From contig JAEDES010000033.1 in NCBI GenBank assembly GCA_016293205.1, forward strand, positions 1 to 10,935: a DNA stretch of 10,935 nucleotides, given 5' to 3'. Positions 5,549 through 10,935 of the stretch are shown here, one piece after another (the first letter of the stretch is position 1; the number at the start of each line of letters is the position of its first letter). The stretch comes from Bacilli bacterium (GTDB taxonomy: Bacteria; Bacillota_I; Bacilli_A; RF39; UBA660). The translations under genes were made by a program, and so were the position numbers. Below the pieces are notes generated by a model. That model was not told where the DNA came from. It worked only from the letters and a program-made list of their open reading frames with translations, and ran no database searches.

Positions 5549-6061
5549 ATGAAAAATTTTGAACACATTAAATATACTTATAAGCATAGAAAAATAGTAA
5601 TGTTACTAGCTGAAAAGTATTTTAAAGATAATCAAGAATTATTAGAACAAGTTAAAGTTCATGATCTAGATAAGATGTTTATGTATTTATTCTATAACAA
5701 AAAAGATGCATCTAATATTCATAGAGATAAAACTCCTCATCATGAAAATGACATAGAAAAAACAGAACTTGATTATATTGAAATGGTTTTAGATTGGGAA
5801 TCAGCAAGATATACAAAACCAGATAAACCATTAAATGCTTACGATACTTTAGTAAACTATTATCCGCAAATGACTGATGTAATATTACCAATATTAGAAC
5901 AAATGGGTATAGCAGCATCAGGATTAGAAATGGATCAACAAATACTAGAAAAAGCAAAAGAATTAGATAATGTATCTGAAGAAGATGTTGCATCAGAACT
6001 AGTAAATGGTTTAGAATTAGTAACAGGTGTTGAAATTAAACAAAAAGTAAAGAAAGCGTAA
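5549..6061 (+). CDS. DUF5662-like protein (HD-like His/Asp motifs)
   Basis: A 170-residue soluble protein. The pattern of an N-terminal HIKYTYKHRKIV helix, then VHDLDKMFMYLFY, then HRDKTPHHEND resembles the DUF5662 family, whose ordered His and Asp residues suggest a metal-dependent, HD-domain-like hydrolase fold. The family has no confirmed reaction that I know of. Conserved-looking candidates for metal binding are H36 and D37 in VHDLDK and the HH pair in TPHHEN. The C-terminal 60 residues are acidic helix ending in a Lys-rich tail. An in-frame TTG at 5495 would add 18 residues, but it lies inside the upstream terminator, before the promoter. The ATG at 5549 with its AGGTGG is therefore the start. 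It is a monocistronic unit. Confidence 0.7.
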   Translation: MKNFEHIKYTYKHRKIVMLLAEKYFKDNQELLEQVKVHDLDKMFMYLFYNKKDASNIHRDKTPHHENDIEKTELDYIEMVLDWESARYTKPDKPLNAYDTLVNYYPQMTDVILPILEQMGIAASGLEMDQQILEKAKELDNVSEEDVASELVNGLELVTGVEIKQKVKKA

Positions 6062-6077
6062 TTATACGCTTTTTTTG
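6053..6077 (+). terminator. Terminator after the DUF5662-like gene
   Basis: AAAGCGTA pairs with TACGCTTT around an ATTA loop and is followed by a run of T. The stop codon TAA (6059-6061) spans the stem-loop junction. Confidence 0.85.
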
Positions 6078-6093
6078 ATTATACTGATAAATA

Positions 6094-6122
6094 TTGAAAA
6101 AAGTAACAAAGTATGATATAAT
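6094..6122 (+). promoter_or_regulatory. Promoter of the GGDEF gene
   Basis: TTGAAA (6094-6099), a 17-bp spacer and TATAAT (6117-6122), with TG at 6114-6115 (extended -10). This is among the best promoters in the window. The predicted start near 6129 gives a leader of about 17 nt that contains GGGGTGAT. Confidence 0.8.
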
Positions 6123-6145
6123 ATACCCAATTTTGGGGTGATAGT

Positions 6146-6967
6146 ATGGAAAAATATCAAAGCCTAGCAGAAGTGCTATTAGATATAAGTAAAATTCCTA
6201 TAACAAGTGAATCATATACAGAAGATATAGAAAAAGCTTTAGTAAAAGCATTTGATGCAAACTTTGTAACATGGTTTAAATCAGGAAAACATAATGATTC
6301 ATTTATATTTAATAAAAATCATTTAGGTGGTAATAATAGAATAAGATTCTTACATTTAGAAAGTACCAATAGTGGTGTTTTTCTAATTGGAACACCTAAA
6401 GTAGATTACTTATTAGAAGATTTCTTAGTAGAAAACTTAAAAGGTGCATTATTAAACTTTAGTCTTTTAGAAAATCATATCTTAGGATTAAAAAATAAAA
6501 TGTTTAAAGATGACTTAACAGGAGTATCTAACTTTAAAGCTTTTAAAAATAAAATAAGTGAACAAAAAAGTTTTAGAAATGTTTCTTTAGCATTCGTTGA
6601 CGTAAATGGATTAGGGGTAGTAAATAATACTTTAGGGCATGAAGCAGGAGACTTTATGTTGTTAACTATCGCATCTATTATGAGTAAATACTTTAGAAAA
6701 AGTGATATTTATCGTAAAGGTGGAGATGAATTCATAATTCTTTCAGAAGGATTATCAAAAGAAGAAGTAGAAGCAAGAATGGAATTAATCGTTGAAGACT
6801 TAAAAGAATATGATTATTCTGTATCATATGGTATATCACATCGAGATGAATGTGATGATATTGATCAAATGATTGAAGAAGCAGATGCCTTAATGTATGA
6901 GAGAAAAGAAGAATATAGAAAAAACAATCCATCAAAATATTTAGTATTAAAAAATTCAAAAGAGTAA
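6146..6967 (+). CDS. Diguanylate cyclase with N-terminal sensory-like region and GGDEF domain
   Basis: A 273-residue cytoplasmic protein. The C-terminal half is a GGDEF domain: DDLTGVSNFKAF opens it, FVDVNG supplies the metal-binding D152, NNTLGHEAGD is the substrate-binding loop, and KGGDEF has an intact active site at 192-196. SYGIS and ADALMYERK close the domain. GGDEF proteins of this type make cyclic di-GMP from two GTP. The N-terminal 115 residues have no membrane segment and resemble a small GAF-like ligand-binding fold, joined by a helix typical of dimeric linkers; this is a weak call. RKSD lies upstream of GGDEF but is one residue closer than in the classical RxxD inhibitory site, so product inhibition may be lost. 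No EAL or HD-GYP partner is in the window. Confidence 0.9.
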   Translation: MEKYQSLAEVLLDISKIPITSESYTEDIEKALVKAFDANFVTWFKSGKHNDSFIFNKNHLGGNNRIRFLHLESTNSGVFLIGTPKVDYLLEDFLVENLKGALLNFSLLENHILGLKNKMFKDDLTGVSNFKAFKNKISEQKSFRNVSLAFVDVNGLGVVNNTLGHEAGDFMLLTIASIMSKYFRKSDIYRKGGDEFIILSEGLSKEEVEARMELIVEDLKEYDYSVSYGISHRDECDDIDQMIEEADALMYERKEEYRKNNPSKYLVLKNSKE

Positions 6968-6987
6968 TCACAAGATTGCTCTTTTTT
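6958..6987 (+). terminator. Terminator after the GGDEF gene
   Basis: A 12-bp stem (6958-6969 with 6974-6985, one G-U pair) closes an ACAA loop and runs into T6. The stop codon TAA (6965-6967) is inside the 5' arm. Confidence 0.85.
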
Positions 6988-6989
6988 GA

Positions 6990-6995
6990 TATAAT
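6990..6995 (+). promoter_or_regulatory. -10 box for the membrane-anchored protein gene
   Basis: A perfect TATAAT starts two bases after the terminator T-run, in the recurrent TTGATATAAT context. At 17 bp upstream lies ATCACA (6967-6972), a 4/6 match to the -35 that sits within the terminator hairpin. The start would fall near 7002, leaving a leader of about 9 nt that begins at the Shine-Dalgarno AAGGTGAT (7000-7007). Confidence 0.5.
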
Positions 6996-7010
6996 GAAGA
7001 AGGTGATGCT

Positions 7011-7610
7011 ATGAAAAGAATAAAATTAAAAAAAGAAGTATTACTTATAATAGGAGTCATAATAGTTATTTTATTAGCAAGACTAATTGTTCAAGAAAAT
7101 AAAATAAAACCGATTGATACAAAAGAATTAGATAAGTTTAAAATGGGATATGAAGAATATACAATCAAAAGAGGAGAAGAATTAACTGTTAATGCCTGGA
7201 ATGATTTAGAAGTTATTTATAATAATGAAGATTATAATGATTTACCAACTATTGCTAATGGAGTAACAATTAGTACAAATTATAAAGACGTTTTAAAAAC
7301 ATTTGGTATTACAGATGGATATGCTATTGCTAATATGGAAGTAGAAACTAAACAAAAAGATGGAACTACTGATATAGTTGAAGAAACATATAAAAACAAA
7401 TCAATCTTCAAAAAAGATTATTTAGACTTATATTTATTATTTGGATATAAAAAAGTAAATAAAAAATGGAAAATGGTTACAGCAAAAGAATTAGAAAAAT
7501 TAATGGATACAGATAAAGAATTATTAATATACTATATTGATTTCAATGGAATGGAAGATGAAGTAGTTAATAAAGGAGAAGTAATTGCATTCTCCATAAC
7601 TCATCAATAA
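7011..7610 (+). CDS. Membrane-anchored extracytoplasmic protein of unknown function
   Basis: A 199-residue protein with a basic N-terminus (MKRIKLKKE), one hydrophobic segment (about 10-26, LLIIGVIIVILLARLIV) and no signal-peptidase site that I can see. It should be a signal-anchored protein with about 170 residues outside the cell. The outer part is Lys/Glu/Asp/Tyr-rich, mixes strands and helices, and has no cysteine. It resembles a small substrate-binding or pilin-like globular domain only in the loosest sense, and I do not recognise a family. AAGGTGAT is 3 nt from the ATG. No intrinsic terminator is evident after the stop, so transcription may continue into the PfkB gene. Confidence 0.75.
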   Translation: MKRIKLKKEVLLIIGVIIVILLARLIVQENKIKPIDTKELDKFKMGYEEYTIKRGEELTVNAWNDLEVIYNNEDYNDLPTIANGVTISTNYKDVLKTFGITDGYAIANMEVETKQKDGTTDIVEETYKNKSIFKKDYLDLYLLFGYKKVNKKWKMVTAKELEKLMDTDKELLIYYIDFNGMEDEVVNKGEVIAFSITHQ

Positions 7611-7667
7611 ATAGACAAATTTCGAAAAAATAATTAATTGCTACTAGTATAGTAAAAATAAATTTGA

Positions 7668-7673
7668 TATAAT
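7668..7673 (+). promoter_or_regulatory. -10 box upstream of the PfkB gene
   Basis: TATAAT in the context TTTGATATAAT. The -35 region at 17 bp (7645-7650) is a poor match, so any promoter here relies mainly on the -10. The predicted leader is about 23 nt and carries GAAGGTGA. Confidence 0.5.
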
Positions 7674-7702
7674 AAAAAAGTAAAGTATAAGAAGGTGAAT
7701 AA

Positions 7703-8599
7703 ATGAAGGCAGTGTGCGTTGGACATTCGACTTATGACATCACGTTACCAATGAAAGAATATCCAGCAGAAAACATCAAACACAGGATAGATAAGCACTA
7801 CGAATGTGGTGGAGGACCTGCATCAAATGGAGCTTATTTACTTGCTAAATGGGGAATGGATACAACAATTATGTCAGTTCTTGGAGATGATTACTATGCT
7901 GACAAAATTATTGAATCATTCAAAGAAGTCGGTGCAGATACCAAATACTTAGAAAAAAGAAGTGATCATGCTACATCAAGTAGTTATATCATTGCTAATA
8001 TGAGTAATGGATCTAGAACTATATTAACATCAAAGAAGCCACCGATTAGAAAGTTATCTATAGATACATCAATAGATGCCGATTTAATTCTAGTTGATGG
8101 AGAACATCCAGAAACAGCATTACAAGTATTGCTAGAAAATCCAAATGCTATTAGTATCATAGATGCCGGTAGATTAAATCCTGATACAAAGATGTTAGGC
8201 AAACTAGTAACATACTTAGTATGCTCAAAAGATTTTGCAGAAGAATTCTGCGATACAAAGATTGATTATAAAAATCATGAACAGCTAGTAGAGTGTCATA
8301 AAAAACTACAAAAATATTTTAATACAAATGTAATAATAACACTTGAATCTAACGGAAGTTTTACTATAATAGATAATGAATATGAACTAATTCCAAGTAT
8401 TACAGTAAAAGCAGTAGATTCAACTGGAGCAGGGGATATATTCCATGGAGCATTTGCATACTTCATTGGAAATAATTATCCATTAAGAGAAGCAATACGT
8501 TACTCTTCAATAACTGCTGCAATATCTGTTACAAGAATTGGTGCAAGATTCTCAATACCAGATTTAAAAGAAGTGTTAGAATATGATGACATTATATAA
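7703..8599 (+). CDS. PfkB-family carbohydrate/nucleoside kinase (ribokinase-like)
   Basis: A 298-residue cytoplasmic kinase of the usual PfkB length. VCVGHSTYDITLP is the first strand with the substrate-contacting Asp. CGGGPASNGAYLLAKWG (GGGPASN at 36-42) is PfkB signature 1. DSTGAGDIFHGAF (from D239) is signature 2, with D245 as the catalytic base and GAGD as the anion hole. These enzymes phosphorylate a sugar, sugar-phosphate or nucleoside with ATP. The exact substrate cannot be set: no sugar transporter, regulator or pathway gene lies nearby. The conserved-looking EHPE segment and the N-terminal PMKEYPAENIKHRI segment would be the substrate-specific parts. Its end overlaps the Smr gene by 17 bp, which suggests co-translation. 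Confidence 0.9.
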   Translation: MKAVCVGHSTYDITLPMKEYPAENIKHRIDKHYECGGGPASNGAYLLAKWGMDTTIMSVLGDDYYADKIIESFKEVGADTKYLEKRSDHATSSSYIIANMSNGSRTILTSKKPPIRKLSIDTSIDADLILVDGEHPETALQVLLENPNAISIIDAGRLNPDTKMLGKLVTYLVCSKDFAEEFCDTKIDYKNHEQLVECHKKLQKYFNTNVIITLESNGSFTIIDNEYELIPSITVKAVDSTGAGDIFHGAFAYFIGNNYPLREAIRYSSITAAISVTRIGARFSIPDLKEVLEYDDII

Positions 8600-8843
8600 C
8601 AATTTACCATCTCTAGATCTCCATGGAGAAGATAGAGAATATGCAAGAATCGTGATAAATGATTTCATAAGAGATCATTATCAAATACAAAGTGAAAAAA
8701 TTATCATAATTCACGGAATAGGTACCGGAATATTAAGAAAGACTACTCAAGAAACACTAAGAAAAAATAAACTAGTAAAATCTTATAAATTAGACTTTTT
8801 TAACCCAGGTACAACCATTGTCGAACTCCACAAAAGAAATTGA
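8583..8843 (+). CDS. Stand-alone Smr-domain protein
   Basis: An 86-residue protein that is essentially one Smr domain: LDLHG (11-15), IIHGIGTGILR (42-52) and PGTTIVEL (75-82) are its three signature blocks. Smr domains occur at the end of MutS2 and as small free proteins. They bind branched DNA or RNA and some are nucleases; stand-alone Smr proteins have been linked to ribosome rescue and mRNA cleavage. No MutS2 core is present. Two ATGs (8583, 8586) lie within the end of the PfkB frame with only a weak ribosome-binding site, so translation probably depends on re-initiation after PfkB. The TGA stop overlaps the -35 box of the next promoter. Confidence 0.85.
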   Translation: MMTLYNNLPSLDLHGEDREYARIVINDFIRDHYQIQSEKIIIIHGIGTGILRKTTQETLRKNKLVKSYKLDFFNPGTTIVELHKRN

Positions 8844-8868
8844 CTTTTTTGAACTTTTGTGGTAAAAT
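8840..8868 (+). promoter_or_regulatory. Promoter of the surface-protein operon
   Basis: TTGACT (8840-8845), a 17-bp spacer and TAAAAT (8863-8868), near-consensus. The -35 contains the TGA stop of smr (8841-8843). CCACAAAAG/CTTTTGTGG (about 8828-8862) can form a 9-bp hairpin spanning the spacer. The predicted start near 8875 gives a 26-nt leader with AAGGGGG (8886-8892). Confidence 0.75.
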
Positions 8869-8900
8869 AATCAACACATGTGCAGAAGGGGGATTAATTT

Positions 8901-10334
8901 ATGTACAATGAAGAATATGAAAATAGAGGATTTCCTTTTAGAGATTTCCTACTAAAACTAATTTTAATAATTATATTTGTATTTTTATTATGCTGGCTAT
9001 TACCTAAGTTCATAGCACCTACAATAGTAAATGAAAATAATACTACAGTAGATGTATCGGCACTTACATCTCAAATATTTGCTGATAACTTAGAAAGAAT
9101 GAAAGAAGCTGCTATAACATATTATACAGATGAACGTTTACCAAAAAATGTTGGTGATAAAGAAAAAATGACTTTAAGCGACATGATTGGTAAAAAGATC
9201 ATTACACCACTAGTTGATAAAAACAATAAACCATGTGATGTAGAAGAAAGTTATGTTGAAATAACAAAAATGGATGATGAATATCTTCTTAAAGTAAATC
9301 TAAAAGATAGTGAAAAAGAAGATTACATTTTAGTTCATTTAGGGTGCTATACTTACTGTGAATCAGACGTATGTGCTAAAAAAGATACAACAGTAAATAT
9401 TAAGGATGCTAAACCTGAAGATAATATTGTTGTTAAACCAACACCAACGCCAAATCCAGAACCAACACCTACGCCAACACCAACACCAACACCTACACCA
9501 ACTCCAGAGCCAGAACCAGAACCTGGAGTAGAGTATTTATATGAATACCAAAGAGTAACAGGAGTAGAATTATCTGCTTGGTCAAAATGGGCTTGGACAA
9601 AAGAAAATGGAGCAAACAAGAGAGTTGATTGTAATACACCAAAAATTGCTTGTGCTGCTAATGATTATAAATGTCTATATGAATTAGACTTATATTCAAG
9701 AAAAGAAAAAATTGGAACATATCAAAAGAAATATGTAAAAGAAAAAGAAGAAATGATTTTAGCCGCTACATATACTCAAAAGACATGTGCCAAATACAAT
9801 TATGTAATTATTAATAATACTACATACGCTACAACAGTTACTACAACATATACAACTGTTACAAGAAGCGGAGGTAGTGGATGGACAAAAGTTGGATCAG
9901 GAAGTTATGACAATCCACCAAGGGATACAGCTACAACTCAATATGTATTTACTGGCGCAGATTATTCATACTGTTCAGAAACATGTTCAACATTACCAAC
10001 TTATTACTATGATACTTACAAATACACTGGTGGATCACTATCACAAGTAACAAGTTCAACATCAACTCCAGGATCAACTGTAGTTAGTACAGAAACAAAT
10101 GTAACTGCATCTTGTGGTCAAATCGTTGAAAAACAAGTACCAGTTTACAAGACAGTAGTTAAATCTGAAATTGCTACACGTACTGAACCATTATATGGAA
10201 ATGTATGTTATCAAAGAACAAGAACTCGTACAATTACAGATCCAGGAAAAACACAAAATAAATGGAGTACATATAACGACAGAACTTTATTAGATAATGG
10301 ATGGTACTATACAGGTGCCAAGAAAGTAAAATAA
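8901..10334 (+). CDS. Membrane-anchored cysteine-rich surface protein with Pro-Thr stalk
   Basis: A 477-residue protein. A short cytoplasmic tail (1-16) is followed by one membrane segment (about 17-36, LLKLILIIIFVFLLCWLL). A globular extracellular domain (40-175) follows, including KEAAITYYTDERLPK and GCYTYC. Next comes a 29-residue Pro-Thr/Pro-Glu stalk (180-208), then a Thr/Ser/Tyr-rich distal domain (210-477). Twelve cysteines lie outside the membrane: four before the stalk and eight after it, an even number suited to disulfides. There is no LPxTG sorting motif, so attachment is through the N-terminal anchor. The distal domain ends with Arg/Thr-rich strands (RTRTRTITDPG). I do not recognise the family; a cell-surface or adhesion role is inferred from the architecture. 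AAGGGGG lies 8 nt before the ATG. It is the first gene of a two-gene unit. Confidence 0.8.
   Translation: MYNEEYENRGFPFRDFLLKLILIIIFVFLLCWLLPKFIAPTIVNENNTTVDVSALTSQIFADNLERMKEAAITYYTDERLPKNVGDKEKMTLSDMIGKKIITPLVDKNNKPCDVEESYVEITKMDDEYLLKVNLKDSEKEDYILVHLGCYTYCESDVCAKKDTTVNIKDAKPEDNIVVKPTPTPNPEPTPTPTPTPTPTPTPEPEPEPGVEYLYEYQRVTGVELSAWSKWAWTKENGANKRVDCNTPKIACAANDYKCLYELDLYSRKEKIGTYQKKYVKEKEEMILAATYTQKTCAKYNYVIINNTTYATTVTTTYTTVTRSGGSGWTKVGSGSYDNPPRDTATTQYVFTGADYSYCSETCSTLPTYYYDTYKYTGGSLSQVTSSTSTPGSTVVSTETNVTASCGQIVEKQVPVYKTVVKSEIATRTEPLYGNVCYQRTRTRTITDPGKTQNKWSTYNDRTLLDNGWYYTGAKKVK
9438..9524 (+). repeat. Pro-Thr codon microsatellite (stalk)
   Basis: CCAACA/CCTACG-type 6-bp units encode alternating Pro-Thr, then Pro-Glu. 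Synonymous differences between units show it is not a fresh expansion, but the length may still vary between strains. The minus-strand open frame that reads Gly-Val repeats here is a shadow. Confidence 0.85.
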
Positions 10335-10353
10335 TAAGGGGGAGAAACAATAA

Positions 10354-10935
10354 ATGAAAAAAGTCGCAAACATAGTATTTTATAAATTCTTCAGTGAAAA
10401 AGAAGATGTTCAAATCAGAGAACAAGCTTGTATCTTCTATGATGATGGTACAGTAGCAAGTGTTTCAGTAGATGAAGCAGTAGAAGCTGCACACCAAATT
10501 GCAGTAGAAGAAAAAATTAAAAATAAAGAAGAATTTAGACAATCAGTAAATAAAAAAAGAATTCATGTAATGTCTGGTGAAGATTTCGAAAGAAGATTCC
10601 AAGAATTCATTATTAAACCAGTTGAAGCTGCAAAAGTTAAAAAATTAACTCCAGCAGATTATCAAATGACTCAAGAAGCTTGGGATGATTATATTGCAGA
10701 AGGATTTGAACCAGGAACACCTGATTTCGATAGTGCTGTAATTTTAGATGGAACTGGAAAAGTACCAGCTAAGGAAGAAACTCCAGCAGCTGCTACTCCA
10801 ACTCCTGTAGCAACAACTGCACTTACTCCTAGAGTAGCTCCAGTTATGCCAGCAGTTGTTCCAACTACACCAAGAGTAACTCCAACTGTACCAAGAGTAA
10901 CTCCAACAGCTCCAAGGGTAACACCTACAGCTCCA
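10354..10935 (+). CDS. Unidentified protein with Pro-Arg-Val-Thr repeat tail (3' end outside the window)
   Basis: The frame is open for 194 codons to the window edge. AAGGGGGAG (10336-10344) lies 9 nt before the ATG, and the gene starts 19 bp after the surface-protein stop, so the two are co-transcribed. The N-terminus MKKVANIVFYKFFSEKEDV has no membrane segment or clear signal peptide. Residues 1-130 look like a compact alpha/beta domain (FYDDGTVASVSVDEAVEAAH; HVMSGEDFERRFQEFI), and a Trp-containing acidic segment (TQEAWDDYIAEGF) follows. From about residue 143 the chain becomes low-complexity Ala/Pro/Thr/Val, then a 7-residue repeat PRVTPT(V/A). I do not know the family. The absence of a signal peptide suggests a cytoplasmic location despite the surface-like tail. 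Confidence 0.8.
   Translation, partial: MKKVANIVFYKFFSEKEDVQIREQACIFYDDGTVASVSVDEAVEAAHQIAVEEKIKNKEEFRQSVNKKRIHVMSGEDFERRFQEFIIKPVEAAKVKKLTPADYQMTQEAWDDYIAEGFEPGTPDFDSAVILDGTGKVPAKEETPAAATPTPVATTALTPRVAPVMPAVVPTTPRVTPTVPRVTPTAPRVTPTAP
10870..10935 (+). repeat. 21-bp coding tandem repeat (PRVTPTx)
   Basis: Three full units (10870-10890, 10891-10911, 10912-10932) encode PRVTPTV, PRVTPTA and PRVTPTA, and a fourth begins at 10933. The third unit differs at synonymous positions. The repeat continues beyond the window, so its true copy number is unknown. Confidence 0.85.

Noticed and set aside
7611..7667. An intrinsic terminator after the membrane-anchored protein gene
   Set aside because: Only short AT-rich palindromes such as ACTAGT are present; no stem followed by a T-run is visible.
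9353..9619. A minus-strand Gly-Val repeat protein
   Set aside because: It is the antisense shadow of the Pro-Thr stalk codons.

Overview
The window comes from a very AT-rich member of the Bacillota. Its coding style (AAGGAG and AGGTGAT ribosome-binding sites, A/T-ending codons, compact intergenic gaps, Pro-Thr-rich surface proteins) suggests an uncultured gut-type Bacilli lineage, such as RF39 or Erysipelotrichia relatives. That placement is an inference. TGA acts as a stop, because the Smr gene ends on one at its normal length, so the standard bacterial code applies rather than the Mycoplasma code.

Left end (1-580): the tail of an unidentified gene is followed by what looks like a relic type III toxin-antitoxin locus. 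It has a near-consensus promoter, two contiguous 49-nt repeats that each fold as a possible H-type pseudoknot with covarying stem pairs, and a strong terminator. Right behind it lies a short, frameshifted remnant that resembles a CptN/ToxN-type endoribonuclease. The RNA antitoxin appears intact while the toxin is broken. A bidirectional terminator separates this locus from a convergent, unidentified 311-codon gene on the minus strand.

Centre-left (1500-4550): a divergent promoter region drives that unknown gene leftward and a tight three-gene operon rightward. The operon encodes a minimal HipA-like protein kinase, a PP-loop ATPase with a long N-terminal extension, and a small-molecule or RNA methyltransferase-like (SAM-binding) protein. 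Spacing is 8-11 bp and one stop codon overlaps the next Shine-Dalgarno, so the three are probably co-translated and co-functional. I cannot match the trio to a described pathway. It is the best candidate here for an undescribed system.

Centre-right (4550-8850): a series of small units follows, mostly one gene each with its own promoter and often its own intrinsic terminator squeezed into 45-95 bp. They encode a DUF362 protein, a DUF5662-like protein, a GGDEF diguanylate cyclase with an N-terminal sensory-like region, a membrane-anchored extracytoplasmic protein, and a PfkB-family sugar/nucleoside kinase overlapping a stand-alone Smr-domain protein. Terminator stems often contain the stop codon. 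Extended -10 boxes (TGATATAAT-like) recur and leaders are very short.

Right end (8850-10935): a promoter whose -35 overlaps the smr stop codon drives a two-gene unit. The first gene encodes a membrane-anchored, cysteine-rich surface protein with a Pro-Thr stalk. The second encodes a cytoplasm-like protein with a 7-residue Pro-Arg-Val-Thr repeat tail that runs off the window.
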